Below, piece by piece: positions 17,133 through 24,531 of a stretch of 64,000 nt of DNA. Both the position numbers and the translations under genes were made by a program. Location: assembly GCF_011059185.1 (NCBI RefSeq), contig NZ_JAALFE010000011.1, positions 62,001 through 126,000 on the forward strand, in the 5' to 3' direction. The notes under the pieces were generated by a model. The model was given only the letters and a program-made list of their open reading frames with translations, did not search any database and was not told the origin of the DNA. Position 1 is the stretch's first letter, and the number at the start of each line of letters is the position of its first letter. Source of the DNA: Paragemmobacter kunshanensis (GTDB taxonomy: Bacteria > Pseudomonadota > Alphaproteobacteria > Rhodobacterales > Rhodobacteraceae).

Positions 17133-18610
17133 GCACCGCCCAGTTCATGCGCTATGTCGCGGGTCTGGGCGTAAAGCCGCTTGAACAGCGGATATTGCCG
17201 CGCATAGGCCGCCACGGTTTCGGGCCGCACCGTCCGCGCGACGGGGTTCCATTCCACGATCTGGTCGGGCAGCGCCTTGCCCACGGCGGTGGCGGCAAGG
17301 AAGGCGTTCCCGTAGCTCGCCCCCACCGTCTTTTCGCAGACGATCTGCCCCGCCCCGCCGATATCGGATGTGGCCTGCATCCAGACCGCGTTCTTCGTCC
17401 CGCCCCCCACGGCGAGGATGCGGTCGGGAAAGGCCCCAAGCGCGCGATAGGTGTCCAGCACATGGGCGGTGCCGGATGCGATCCCCTCCAGCACCGCGCG
17501 GAACATGTCGCCGCGCGTATGGGTGAGGTCGAGCCCGAAGAAGGCGCCCTTGGCGAGGGGGTCGTGGATCGGCGTCCGTTCCCCGCTGAAATAGGGCAGG
17601 CAGATCAACCCCTTCGCGCCCTTCGGACTTGCCGCCGCCTCTGCCGCCAGGTTGCCGAAGGACGTATCCCGCGCGAACTGGTCGCGGAACCAATGCGTCA
17701 GCGTGCCGGATGTCGCCAGCCCCGCCATCGAGGCATGCATGCCGGGCCACAACCACGGCGCATACCACAGCCGCGCATCGCGGACGGGGTCCGACGTCAC
17801 CTGGATGATGAATATGGTCGACCCGTACATCATCATCATCTCGCCCGGCCGCTGCACGCCCACGCTGACGGCTTCCGCCGCCGCGTCGATGGTGCCGCAG
17901 GTGACGGGCGTGCCGATCGCCAGCCCCGTCTCGGCCGCCGCCGCCGCTGTCACATGGCCCGCGATGTCGGTGGACCACATCAGGCGCGGCAGCTTCTCCA
18001 GAGGCAGGATGTCGGGCGCCAGCGCATCGGTCCAGGCCAGCGCGTTCACGTCGTAAAGGGGCGAGAAATTGGCCGCCGTATAGTGGTCGATGACATATTC
18101 CCCCGTCAGCTTCCACGTGATGTAGGAGGTGGAGGTGAGGACTTTCGCCGTCCGCGCGTAAAGCTCGGGTTGCCGGTTCTTCAACCACAGGATCTTCGGC
18201 CCCACGGATTGCGAGGTCAGCGCATTGCCGCAGACCTGCATGATCCGATCCGCGCCGATGCGGGTGGTCAGATCCTCGATCTCCACCGCCGCCCGCGTAT
18301 CGACACCGTAGAGGACGCCGTTCATCAACGGCGCACCATCCGCATCCACGGGCAGCATGCAGGGCCCTATCGCCGATGCCGCGACGCAGGCGATATCCGT
18401 CGCCGCCACCCCCGACTCTGCCAGAAGCGCGCGGGTGATGTGGACGAAATCGCCCCACCAATCCTCCTCCGCGCGATGCTCCGCCCAGCCGGGACGCGGC
18501 ACCAGCATCCTGTGGGGTCGCGTGGCGGTGGCGACGATGCGGCCCGTGCCGTCCACCAGAACGCCCTTGGATTCGAAGGTTCCTATGTCGATGCCGAGCG
18601 TGTGTGTCAT
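17129..18610 (-). CDS. FGGY-family carbohydrate kinase
   Basis: 493-aa kinase of the FGGY (xylulokinase/fuculokinase/ribulokinase) family. N-terminal phosphate-1 motif GIDIGTFESKGVLVD, catalytic Asp in TIDAAAEA (about residue 240), and the C-terminal adenosine motif AVGGGTKNAVWMQ with ASYGNAFLAA. It phosphorylates a ketose or polyol produced by the island. The subfamily cannot be assigned with confidence: it is nearest in pattern to xylulokinase-like members. It is 4 bp from the M42 gene and overlaps the creatininase gene, indicating tight coupling. Confidence 0.88.
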   Translation of the reverse strand: MTHTLGIDIGTFESKGVLVDGTGRIVATATRPHRMLVPRPGWAEHRAEEDWWGDFVHITRALLAESGVAATDIACVAASAIGPCMLPVDADGAPLMNGVLYGVDTRAAVEIEDLTTRIGADRIMQVCGNALTSQSVGPKILWLKNRQPELYARTAKVLTSTSYITWKLTGEYVIDHYTAANFSPLYDVNALAWTDALAPDILPLEKLPRLMWSTDIAGHVTAAAAAETGLAIGTPVTCGTIDAAAEAVSVGVQRPGEMMMMYGSTIFIIQVTSDPVRDARLWYAPWLWPGMHASMAGLATSGTLTHWFRDQFARDTSFGNLAAEAAASPKGAKGLICLPYFSGERTPIHDPLAKGAFFGLDLTHTRGDMFRAVLEGIASGTAHVLDTYRALGAFPDRILAVGGGTKNAVWMQATSDIGGAGQIVCEKTVGASYGNAFLAATAVGKALPDQIVEWNPVARTVRPETVAAYARQYPLFKRLYAQTRDIAHELGGA

Positions 18611-18614
18611 GGGA

Positions 18615-19694
18615 TCAGCGGATCAGGTTGAAGCCGGGGGTGATGCGGGCGATGGCCGATTGCAGCAGCAGCACCATCTGCGCGACATCGGCAGGGTCCA
18701 CCACCTCCAGCGCGGAATGGGTGTAGCGCATGGGGAAGCCGACATCGAGACAGGCCACCCCCTCTTCGCCCATGAACTGGATATAGGACAGGTCTGTCAG
18801 CGCGCCGGTATGGGCGGACCGTTGCAGGGGGAGCCCCTCGGCCTGTGCCGTGTCCTCCATCAGGGCCACCAGCGCCGGATGCGGGATCACCCCATTCAGC
18901 GTGCCGCGCCCGTGGAAGGAATAGAGGCTGATGCCGGGGCCGCCACCCAAGGTCACGTCGCCCCGCGCCACCATGTCCGGCGTGTCGCAGGCCAGCAGCA
19001 GGTCGATCTGGAAGGCGATGTCGGGCTTTGCCGCCGCCGCCGCGGGCAAGACGCCGCGCAGGTTGTATTCCTCCTGCACCGACCAGACGAGGTGGACGGC
19101 CGGCCCCGGCGCCCGATCCCGCAGCCGCGCCGCAAGATCGACCAGCGCGGCACAGCCCGCGCGGTCATCCGCACTGGTCCCCGCCAGCCGCCCATTGGCC
19201 AGTTCCATCACATGCGGGCGATAGACGACCGGATCGCCGATGCGCAGGCCCGCCGCCTCCGCCTCGGCCTTCGAGGCGAAACCGGCATCAACGTAAAGCT
19301 CGGCGTAAGGCACCACGCGATACTTCTCCTCGGGCGTGGTCGCATGGTGGCTCTTGTTGGCGATCAGCGCGGGGATATCGCCCTTGCGGGAACAGATCAC
19401 CACCGCCTGCGCCGCCAGCGCCCGCTCTGGCACGCCGCCCAGCCGTTCCAGCCGGATCAGCCCCGACGCCTCCACCTTCCGCACGATGAACCCCAACTGG
19501 TCCATATGGGTGAAGACCAATACCGAAGGCGCCGCCGGATCGCCCTCCAGCGTGGCCGACAGGTTCCCCAGCCGATCCGTCCGATGCGCAATCCCCAGCG
19601 CATCCAGATCTGCCGCAATGCGCGCGCGGATGCGATCTTCATGCCCCGCAAGACCGGGGATCAGCATGTAATCGCGGATGAGATCACGCAGCAT
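18615..19694 (-). CDS. M42-family metallohydrolase (SgcX/FrvX-like)
   Basis: 359-aa co-catalytic metallohydrolase of peptidase family M42, usually di-zinc aminopeptidases but also the poorly understood SgcX and FrvX of enteric sugar operons. Metal ligands are visible in order: FTHMDQLG (His), TSADDRAG (Asp), VQEEYNLRG (catalytic Glu pair), DLLLACDTPD (Asp) and MRYTHS (His). It is cytoplasmic, with no signal peptide. It stands between a BtpA/SgcQ gene and an FGGY kinase gene, the kind of context seen for SgcX. Either peptide-like or glycosidic substrates are possible; the sugar context favours the latter or an N-linked sugar. Confidence 0.85.
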   Translation of the reverse strand: MLRDLIRDYMLIPGLAGHEDRIRARIAADLDALGIAHRTDRLGNLSATLEGDPAAPSVLVFTHMDQLGFIVRKVEASGLIRLERLGGVPERALAAQAVVICSRKGDIPALIANKSHHATTPEEKYRVVPYAELYVDAGFASKAEAEAAGLRIGDPVVYRPHVMELANGRLAGTSADDRAGCAALVDLAARLRDRAPGPAVHLVWSVQEEYNLRGVLPAAAAAKPDIAFQIDLLLACDTPDMVARGDVTLGGGPGISLYSFHGRGTLNGVIPHPALVALMEDTAQAEGLPLQRSAHTGALTDLSYIQFMGEEGVACLDVGFPMRYTHSALEVVDPADVAQMVLLLQSAIARITPGFNLIR

Positions 19695-19710
19695 CCTGCT
19701 TCCCCTGCCC

Positions 19711-19732
19711 CTTCATCCTGGCAAAAATACCC
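19711..19732 (-). repeat. Dispersed 22-bp intergenic motif, copy 1
   Basis: CTTCATCCTGGCAAAAATACCC, the minus-strand copy of a motif of the form GGGTATTT..GCCA..GATGAAG that also occurs at 22737, 26284 and 26321. All copies lie at gene 3' ends. It is preceded by CCTGCCC, also common at these sites. Confidence 0.7.
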
Positions 19733-19859
19733 ACAGGGGGTGAATTGGCCGGCACGGCCAAGAGGGGGCGCGTGCGCCCCCTGAACGCGGAGCCGGACGC
19801 GCGGCACGCGCGGGAGGCGACAGGAAAGGCTTGCGCGTCAGCGCTCCGCTTTGCAGGCA

Positions 19860-20672
19860 TCAATACCCCCTCGCCGCGCGGGCCTTGTCCATGAAATCCG
19901 TCGCGCGGTCGGCATCGACGGCGGCCCATGTGTCGCCGCCCTGCTTCAGCGCCGATCCCACGATGCAGCCATCCGCCACGCGCAGCACATCCGCGATGGT
20001 CGCATGTTTCACGCCCGTATTGGCCAGAACCGGCGTCCTGGGCAGGACCCGCTTCACCGCCTCCAGATCGCGCATCTCCGCCGCCTCGCCCGTGATCGCG
20101 CCGGATACCAGCACCGCATCGGGGATGGACGAAAACACCGCCGACCGCGCGCGGTCGGGCAGTGAACGGGGATCAAGCGAGCCTGCGAATTCCGCCGAGA
20201 CGTTGTAGAGCAGCGCGCAATCCGTGTTGCCCAGACGGTGCTGGTAGCGCTGCGCGGCCCCCGCGTCGGGCGCCCATATCCCCATGTCGCTGGCGTAAGT
20301 CCCCGTGAATATCTCGCGCAGGAAGGCCGCGCCCGTCGCGGCAGCCAGCGCCACGCTGGCCAGCGGGTCCCACAGCACGTTCACGCCGAAGGGCACGGTG
20401 ATCCGGTCGCGCAGGCGGCCGATCACATAGGCCATCGTCGCGGTCGAGGCGGTGTCCACCTTCAACTCGTAAGGCCTGTCATTCTCGTTCCCGAACATCA
20501 CGGCATCGACGCCCGCCGCCTGCAACGCGGCAAGGTCGGCGGCGGCACCCGCGATGATCGCCTCCACCCCGCCCGCCTTGTCATGCAGGGGCGTTCCGGG
20601 CAGCGCGCCCAGATGCACCATGGCGATGACGGGCTTCCTGCCCGCACCGAAGACCTTTTCGAACCGTGACAT
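19860..20672 (-). CDS. BtpA/SgcQ-family protein
   Basis: 270-aa TIM-barrel-like protein of the BtpA family, which includes SgcQ of the E. coli sgc operon and cyanobacterial BtpA. The start at 20672 is preferred over 20678 because GGGAGG then lies 6 bases away instead of none. Family hallmarks visible are VIAMVHLGALPGTP near the N-terminus, DAVMFGNENDRPY (about residue 60), FGVNVLWDP and the C-terminal VGSALKQGGDTWAAVD. No enzymatic reaction is firmly established for the family. It is the first gene of the minus-strand operon leading to M42, FGGY kinase and creatininase, and faces the aldose dehydrogenase gene across the operator at 20736. Confidence 0.85.
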   Translation of the reverse strand: MSRFEKVFGAGRKPVIAMVHLGALPGTPLHDKAGGVEAIIAGAAADLAALQAAGVDAVMFGNENDRPYELKVDTASTATMAYVIGRLRDRITVPFGVNVLWDPLASVALAAATGAAFLREIFTGTYASDMGIWAPDAGAAQRYQHRLGNTDCALLYNVSAEFAGSLDPRSLPDRARSAVFSSIPDAVLVSGAITGEAAEMRDLEAVKRVLPRTPVLANTGVKHATIADVLRVADGCIVGSALKQGGDTWAAVDADRATDFMDKARAARGY

Positions 20673-20735
20673 TCTCATCCTCCCGAGATGGGCGAAGGCT
20701 AGACGGAAAGGGATTGGACCGGAAGGGGGAACATA

Positions 20736-20747
20736 CTAGCATGTCAG
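20736..20747. promoter_or_regulatory. Candidate GntR operator, site 3
   Basis: CTAGCATGTCAG, differing from CTAACATGTTAG at two positions that keep the core CATG, in the 93-bp divergent promoter between the BtpA gene and the aldo/keto reductase gene. Weaker match than the other sites; position supports it. Confidence 0.6.
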
Positions 20748-20765
20748 TTACGGGCGGAGGGAAAG

Positions 20766-21788
20766 ATGCAGGACACGCGGCACTGGGACAGGTTGGGCAA
20801 CGGGGGCTTGGACTTTACCGTTCTGGGATTCGGGTCGGCCCCGATCGGCAACCTCTTCCGCGCGATTTCGGATGACGATGCCCATGCGGTGCTACAGGCG
20901 GCATGGGACGGCGGTATCCGCTATTACGACACCGCGCCGCTTTACGGGCTGGGTCTGTCGGAGACGCGGTTGAACCGTTTCCTTCGGGGGAAGCCGCGGG
21001 ATGAATATGTCATCTCGTCAAAGATCGGGCGGCTGTTCAGGGCGACGACACCTGACAAGCGCGACGGGTTCGGCAAGTGGTTCGACGTGCCATCGCGGAA
21101 CGAGGTTTACGATTACGGTTACGATGCCGTATTCCGGTCAGTGGAGTTTTCGCTGGAGCGGTTGGGAATAGACCGGATCGACATCCTCTATGCCCATGAT
21201 CTGGACATCTTCAACCACGGCTCTCAGGCGGCGCTGGATGCGCGCTTGGCAGAGTTCATGGCAGGCGGCTATCGCGCGCTGGTGAAGCTGCGGGAAGAAG
21301 GGGTGATCCGGGCCTTCGGCGCGGGGGTGAATGAGTGGGAACCCTGCCGCTGGCTGCTGGATCGGGGGGATTTCGACATCTTCCTGCTGGCGGGGGAATA
21401 TTCGCTGCTGCGGACCGAGTCGCTGACGGGCTTCATGGACCCCGCCGCCGCGCGGGGGGTCGGGGTGGTCGTGGGTGGACCTTACAATTCCGGCATCCTT
21501 GCCACGGGGCCACGGCCGGGGGCGCAGTACCGCTATAACGACGCGCCGGATTGGGCGATGGAAAAGGCGGGGCGTTTGCAGGCGCTGTGTCAGGCGCATG
21601 GCGTGCGGCTGGTCGATGCGGCCTTCCAGTTCTGCACGCGGCATCCCGCCGTCGTGTCTGTGATCCCCGGCGGGCAGAGCCTGTTCGAGATGGAAAGCAA
21701 CCTCGCGGCAGCGGCGGCAGAGATACCGCCCGCGCTGTGGGAGGCGATGAAGGCCGAGGGGTTGATCCACCCCGACGCGCCGGTATGA
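20766..21788 (+). CDS. Aldose 1-dehydrogenase (aldo/keto reductase; L-fucose dehydrogenase type)
   Basis: 340-aa aldo/keto reductase resembling D-threo-aldose 1-dehydrogenase, which oxidises L-fucose, D-arabinose and related sugars to lactones. Seen: GFGSAPIGNLF at the N-terminus, catalytic-loop YYDTAPLYGLGLSE with Asp and Tyr (about residue 58), SSKIGRLF with the Lys, and YAHDLD, where the usual catalytic His of the strand is present. C-terminal SVIPGGQS binds the cofactor phosphate region. It is followed by a lactonase gene, which fits the first two steps of an oxidative aldose pathway. L-fucose is the best guess because of the FucU-like neighbours. Confidence 0.85.
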   Translation: MQDTRHWDRLGNGGLDFTVLGFGSAPIGNLFRAISDDDAHAVLQAAWDGGIRYYDTAPLYGLGLSETRLNRFLRGKPRDEYVISSKIGRLFRATTPDKRDGFGKWFDVPSRNEVYDYGYDAVFRSVEFSLERLGIDRIDILYAHDLDIFNHGSQAALDARLAEFMAGGYRALVKLREEGVIRAFGAGVNEWEPCRWLLDRGDFDIFLLAGEYSLLRTESLTGFMDPAAARGVGVVVGGPYNSGILATGPRPGAQYRYNDAPDWAMEKAGRLQALCQAHGVRLVDAAFQFCTRHPAVVSVIPGGQSLFEMESNLAAAAAEIPPALWEAMKAEGLIHPDAPV

Positions 21789-21799
21789 GGGGGAAGGCC

Positions 21800-22633
21800 A
21801 TGCAGATCGACGCGCATCAGCATTTCTGGCACCCCGGGCGGGGCGATTACGGCTGGATGCCGAAGGACGATCCCGTCCTGTCGCGGCCCTATGCGCCCTT
21901 CGAGCTGTGGCCGCAATTGCAGGCGGCAGGGGTGGAGGGCACGGTTCTGGTGCAGGCCGCGCCGACCGTGGCCGAGACGGAATACATGCTGGGCATCGCC
22001 GATGCGACGCCTTGGGTTCTGGGCGTGGTGGGCTGGGTGGATTTCGAACGGCCCGCCGACCTTGCCGAATTGCAGCGCCTGTCGGGGCATCCGAAGTTCA
22101 AGGGCGTCCGGCCCATGATCCAGGACCTGCCGGATGACGGCTGGATGCTGCGCGAGGATGTGCAATGGGCCTTCCGCGCGTTGTGCGACCTTGGCTTGCG
22201 CTTCGATGCGCTGGGATTTCCCCGCCATCTGGCGAATTTCCTGACGATCCTGAAGCGCTATCCGACGATGCAGGTCGTGGTCGATCACTGCATGAAGCCG
22301 CAGATCCGTGAGAAGTCGGAGGCGCATTTCCGCTTCTGGGCCGACGGCATGAGCCGGATCGCGGATGAGACGGCGGCAGTGGTGAAGTTCTCCGCCCTGA
22401 TCACCGAGGCGGATGCGGATTGGACGGTGGAGGATTTGCGGCCTTACGTGGACCACGTCTTCGCGGCCTTCGGGGCAGAGCGGGTGATGTGGGGGTCGGA
22501 CTGGCCGGTCTGCCGGTTGCGCGGGGAATATGCGGATTGGCGGGCGGCGGCGCTGGAGTTGACGGCGGGCCTGTCGGATGTGGACCGCGCGTTGGTCTTT
22601 GGCGGGACGGCGGCGGGGTTTTACGGGTTGTGA
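21800..22633 (+). CDS. Sugar lactonase of the amidohydrolase superfamily
   Basis: 277-aa metal-dependent hydrolase of the amidohydrolase 2 group, like L-fuconolactonase and L-rhamnono-lactonase. N-terminal metal motif DAHQHFWHP, then the VLVQAAPTVAET and VVDHCMKP (His) segments, and the C-terminal MWGSDWPVCRL with the catalytic Asp. Start at 21800 follows GGGGGAAGG; an ATG at 21785 overlapping the upstream stop is an alternative that adds five residues. It directly follows the aldose dehydrogenase and would open its lactone product to the aldonate. Confidence 0.88.
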   Translation: MQIDAHQHFWHPGRGDYGWMPKDDPVLSRPYAPFELWPQLQAAGVEGTVLVQAAPTVAETEYMLGIADATPWVLGVVGWVDFERPADLAELQRLSGHPKFKGVRPMIQDLPDDGWMLREDVQWAFRALCDLGLRFDALGFPRHLANFLTILKRYPTMQVVVDHCMKPQIREKSEAHFRFWADGMSRIADETAAVVKFSALITEADADWTVEDLRPYVDHVFAAFGAERVMWGSDWPVCRLRGEYADWRAAALELTAGLSDVDRALVFGGTAAGFYGL

Positions 22634-22736
22634 AGCGGAGCGCCGCGCGAAGGGCGCGGCGCAAGTTCTTTGCCTCGCCTGCGCGCATTCGCGCTTCGGC
22701 TCAGGGCGGGGGCGCTTCGCCCCCCGCACCCCCCGA

Positions 22737-22758
22737 GGGTATTTGAGCCAAGACGAAG
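22737..22758 (+). repeat. Dispersed 22-bp intergenic motif, copy 2
   Basis: GGGTATTTGAGCCAAGACGAAG between the convergent lactonase and isomerase genes, preceded by a GGGGGCG..TTCG..CCCCC hairpin. Same family as 19711, 26284 and 26321. Confidence 0.75.
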
Positions 22759-22767
22759 GGGATTGCC

Positions 22768-23733
22768 TCAGGCGCCGTAAAGGGCGCGGGCGATGAGGCG
22801 GGTGGCGGTGGCCGCGTCCTGTTTTGCCATGGCGGCGGTGAGGGTGGGGTCGTCCTTGAGGGAGGCGGCGACGGCGCGCAGGCGTTCGGTGAGGGCGAGA
22901 TTGGCGCGGGATTCCTGCACCGGGTCCATGCCGCCGTGATCGGGGAAGGTGTCGAAATAGATGACGCCGTCATAGCCGATACGGTCAAGCGTCCAGAAGA
23001 GTTCGACCGTCTGGATCGGGTGGACAGTGCCCGCGATCAGCCCATCGTCGCGTTTGGCATAGCCATCGTTCAGGTGGACGCCCATGATGCGGCAGTGGCG
23101 GGCGGCGAGGGTGGCGGATTTCGCGGGCATCTCTCCGGCGAAAAGCATGTGGCAGAAGTCGAGCGTGACGCCGAGATTGGGGCGGTTCAGGTCGCGGATG
23201 GCATGAAGCGTCGTGGCCATGTCGGGCAGGACGGACCAGGAGCGCGGCTCGTTCGGTTTGTATTCGATGGAGATGTCGAGGGCGGGGTTGTGGTCGCAGA
23301 TTTCCGCAAGGCCCGAGAGGGTGTCATCCCACATGCGATTGTAGTCGCCCTGGAAGCTGTAATCGAAGCCGTCCTGGCCCAGCCAGATGGTCATCACCTG
23401 CCCGCCCATCTGCGCCAAGGCGTCGAGACCCTGCTTCGTGATGTCGATGGCGGCGCGGCGGACGGTGGCATCGGGATGGGTGAAGGCACCCAGTTTGAAA
23501 CCCGGGTCGGTGTAATAGCGCATGGCGAGGCCGTTCAGCGCCATGTTCGAATCTTGCAAGATTCCGGTCAGTTCTTCCGGGGTGTGATGATCGAAATGGT
23601 CGGGAAAGTTCAGGTCGGCGGCGTTCAATCCACCCACCTCCCCTGCCCTTGTGATCATGTCGGCCACCGTGTCGCCCTTGCGTTTGAAGGCATTCAGGCG
23701 CGTTGCATAGCGCGGGCGATTGGGGATCGTCAT
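22768..23733 (-). CDS. Xylose-isomerase-like TIM-barrel protein
   Basis: 321-aa sugar isomerase/epimerase of the AP-endonuclease-2 TIM-barrel fold. Likely metal and substrate residues sit in SIEYKPNEPR (Glu), TLDFCHML (Asp, His), GVHLNDGY (His, Asp) and YFDTFPD. The length and pattern are closer to RhaI-type isomerases than to the short 260-aa epimerases, so an aldose-ketose isomerase is plausible. It lies 13 bp downstream of the GntR gene on the same strand. It would feed a ketose to the FGGY kinase; the sugar is unknown. Confidence 0.8.
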   Translation of the reverse strand: MTIPNRPRYATRLNAFKRKGDTVADMITRAGEVGGLNAADLNFPDHFDHHTPEELTGILQDSNMALNGLAMRYYTDPGFKLGAFTHPDATVRRAAIDITKQGLDALAQMGGQVMTIWLGQDGFDYSFQGDYNRMWDDTLSGLAEICDHNPALDISIEYKPNEPRSWSVLPDMATTLHAIRDLNRPNLGVTLDFCHMLFAGEMPAKSATLAARHCRIMGVHLNDGYAKRDDGLIAGTVHPIQTVELFWTLDRIGYDGVIYFDTFPDHGGMDPVQESRANLALTERLRAVAASLKDDPTLTAAMAKQDAATATRLIARALYGA

Positions 23734-23746
23734 GGGGGCAAGCCTT

Positions 23747-24475
23747 TCAGGCCGGATCGAAGAGATCGGGCCGGTCGCGTTCCAGCGGTTCGAGATAGGT
23801 GATCAATTGCCGCAGATGGTGCTGCGTGGCAAGCCGCGCGGCCTGGGGATCGCGCGCCTCGAGTGCGGTGAGGATGGCGCGGTGTTCGTCCAGTGTCGCG
23901 GCGATGCGGCCCGGGACGGGCAGGATGAGTTGCCGCGCGCGGTTGACATGGAGCCAGGCCGTCTCGCTGACCTGGGCAAGTTTGCGGAAGCCGGTGAAGG
24001 AGAGCAGCAGTTCGTGCATGCGGGCATCGGTCTGGTAGAAGCCCGGCACATCCCCATCGGCAATCAGCGCCGCCTGCACGGTGAGGTTGCGGCGCAGTTG
24101 GGTGAGCTGATCCTCGGTGATCGTTTCGGCCACGCGTTCGATTGCGGCCACTTCGATCGCCTCGCGCAGGAAGGCGCCTTCGCGGATCTCTTCCATCGAG
24201 AAACGGGCGACGAAGGTGCCCGCCTGCGGGACGACATCCACCAACCCCTCGGCCGCCAGCCGCGCCACGGCATCGGCGACGGGGCTGCGCGAGACGCCGA
24301 GCGCATCGCAGATTTCCGGTTTGCGCAGGATCTCGCCCGGGCGATAGGCGAGCGAGAGGATCGCCTCGCGCAGGGTCTGGTAGACGCGCTGGCCAAGGCT
24401 GCCGGAGAAATGGTCAAGCGGCGCGAGGCGCGCTTCGGAAGGCACTTGTGAAGAGGGTTCGGGCGGCTGTAACAT
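23747..24475 (-). CDS. GntR-family regulator with FCD domain
   Basis: 242-aa transcription factor. Winged helix-turn-helix at about residues 30-95 (LREAILSLAYRPGEILRKPE, then LGVSRSPVADAVARLAAEGLV) and an all-helical FCD effector domain with probable metal-binding histidines (DARMHELLLSF, HRAILTALEARD, HHLRQL). The ATG at 24475 overlaps the outer part of the palindromic operator and has no ribosome site, so a leaderless transcript is likely. It probably represses the whole island through the CTAACATGTTAG-like sites and is relieved by a sugar acid or sugar. It is cotranscribed with the isomerase gene. Confidence 0.9.
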   Translation of the reverse strand: MLQPPEPSSQVPSEARLAPLDHFSGSLGQRVYQTLREAILSLAYRPGEILRKPEICDALGVSRSPVADAVARLAAEGLVDVVPQAGTFVARFSMEEIREGAFLREAIEVAAIERVAETITEDQLTQLRRNLTVQAALIADGDVPGFYQTDARMHELLLSFTGFRKLAQVSETAWLHVNRARQLILPVPGRIAATLDEHRAILTALEARDPQAARLATQHHLRQLITYLEPLERDRPDLFDPA

Positions 24476-24476
24476 G

Positions 24477-24488
24477 CTAACATGTTAG
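24477..24488. promoter_or_regulatory. Candidate GntR operator, site 4 (autoregulatory)
   Basis: Perfect palindrome CTAACATGTTAG one base from the GntR start codon, with an overlapping half-copy TAACATG just upstream of it on the plus strand (24470-24476). It serves both the regulator gene and the divergent dehydratase gene. Confidence 0.8.
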
Positions 24489-24531
24489 GCATGCACGGCC
24501 CCCTGTCAAGGAAGGGCTGCAAGGGGGGCAT

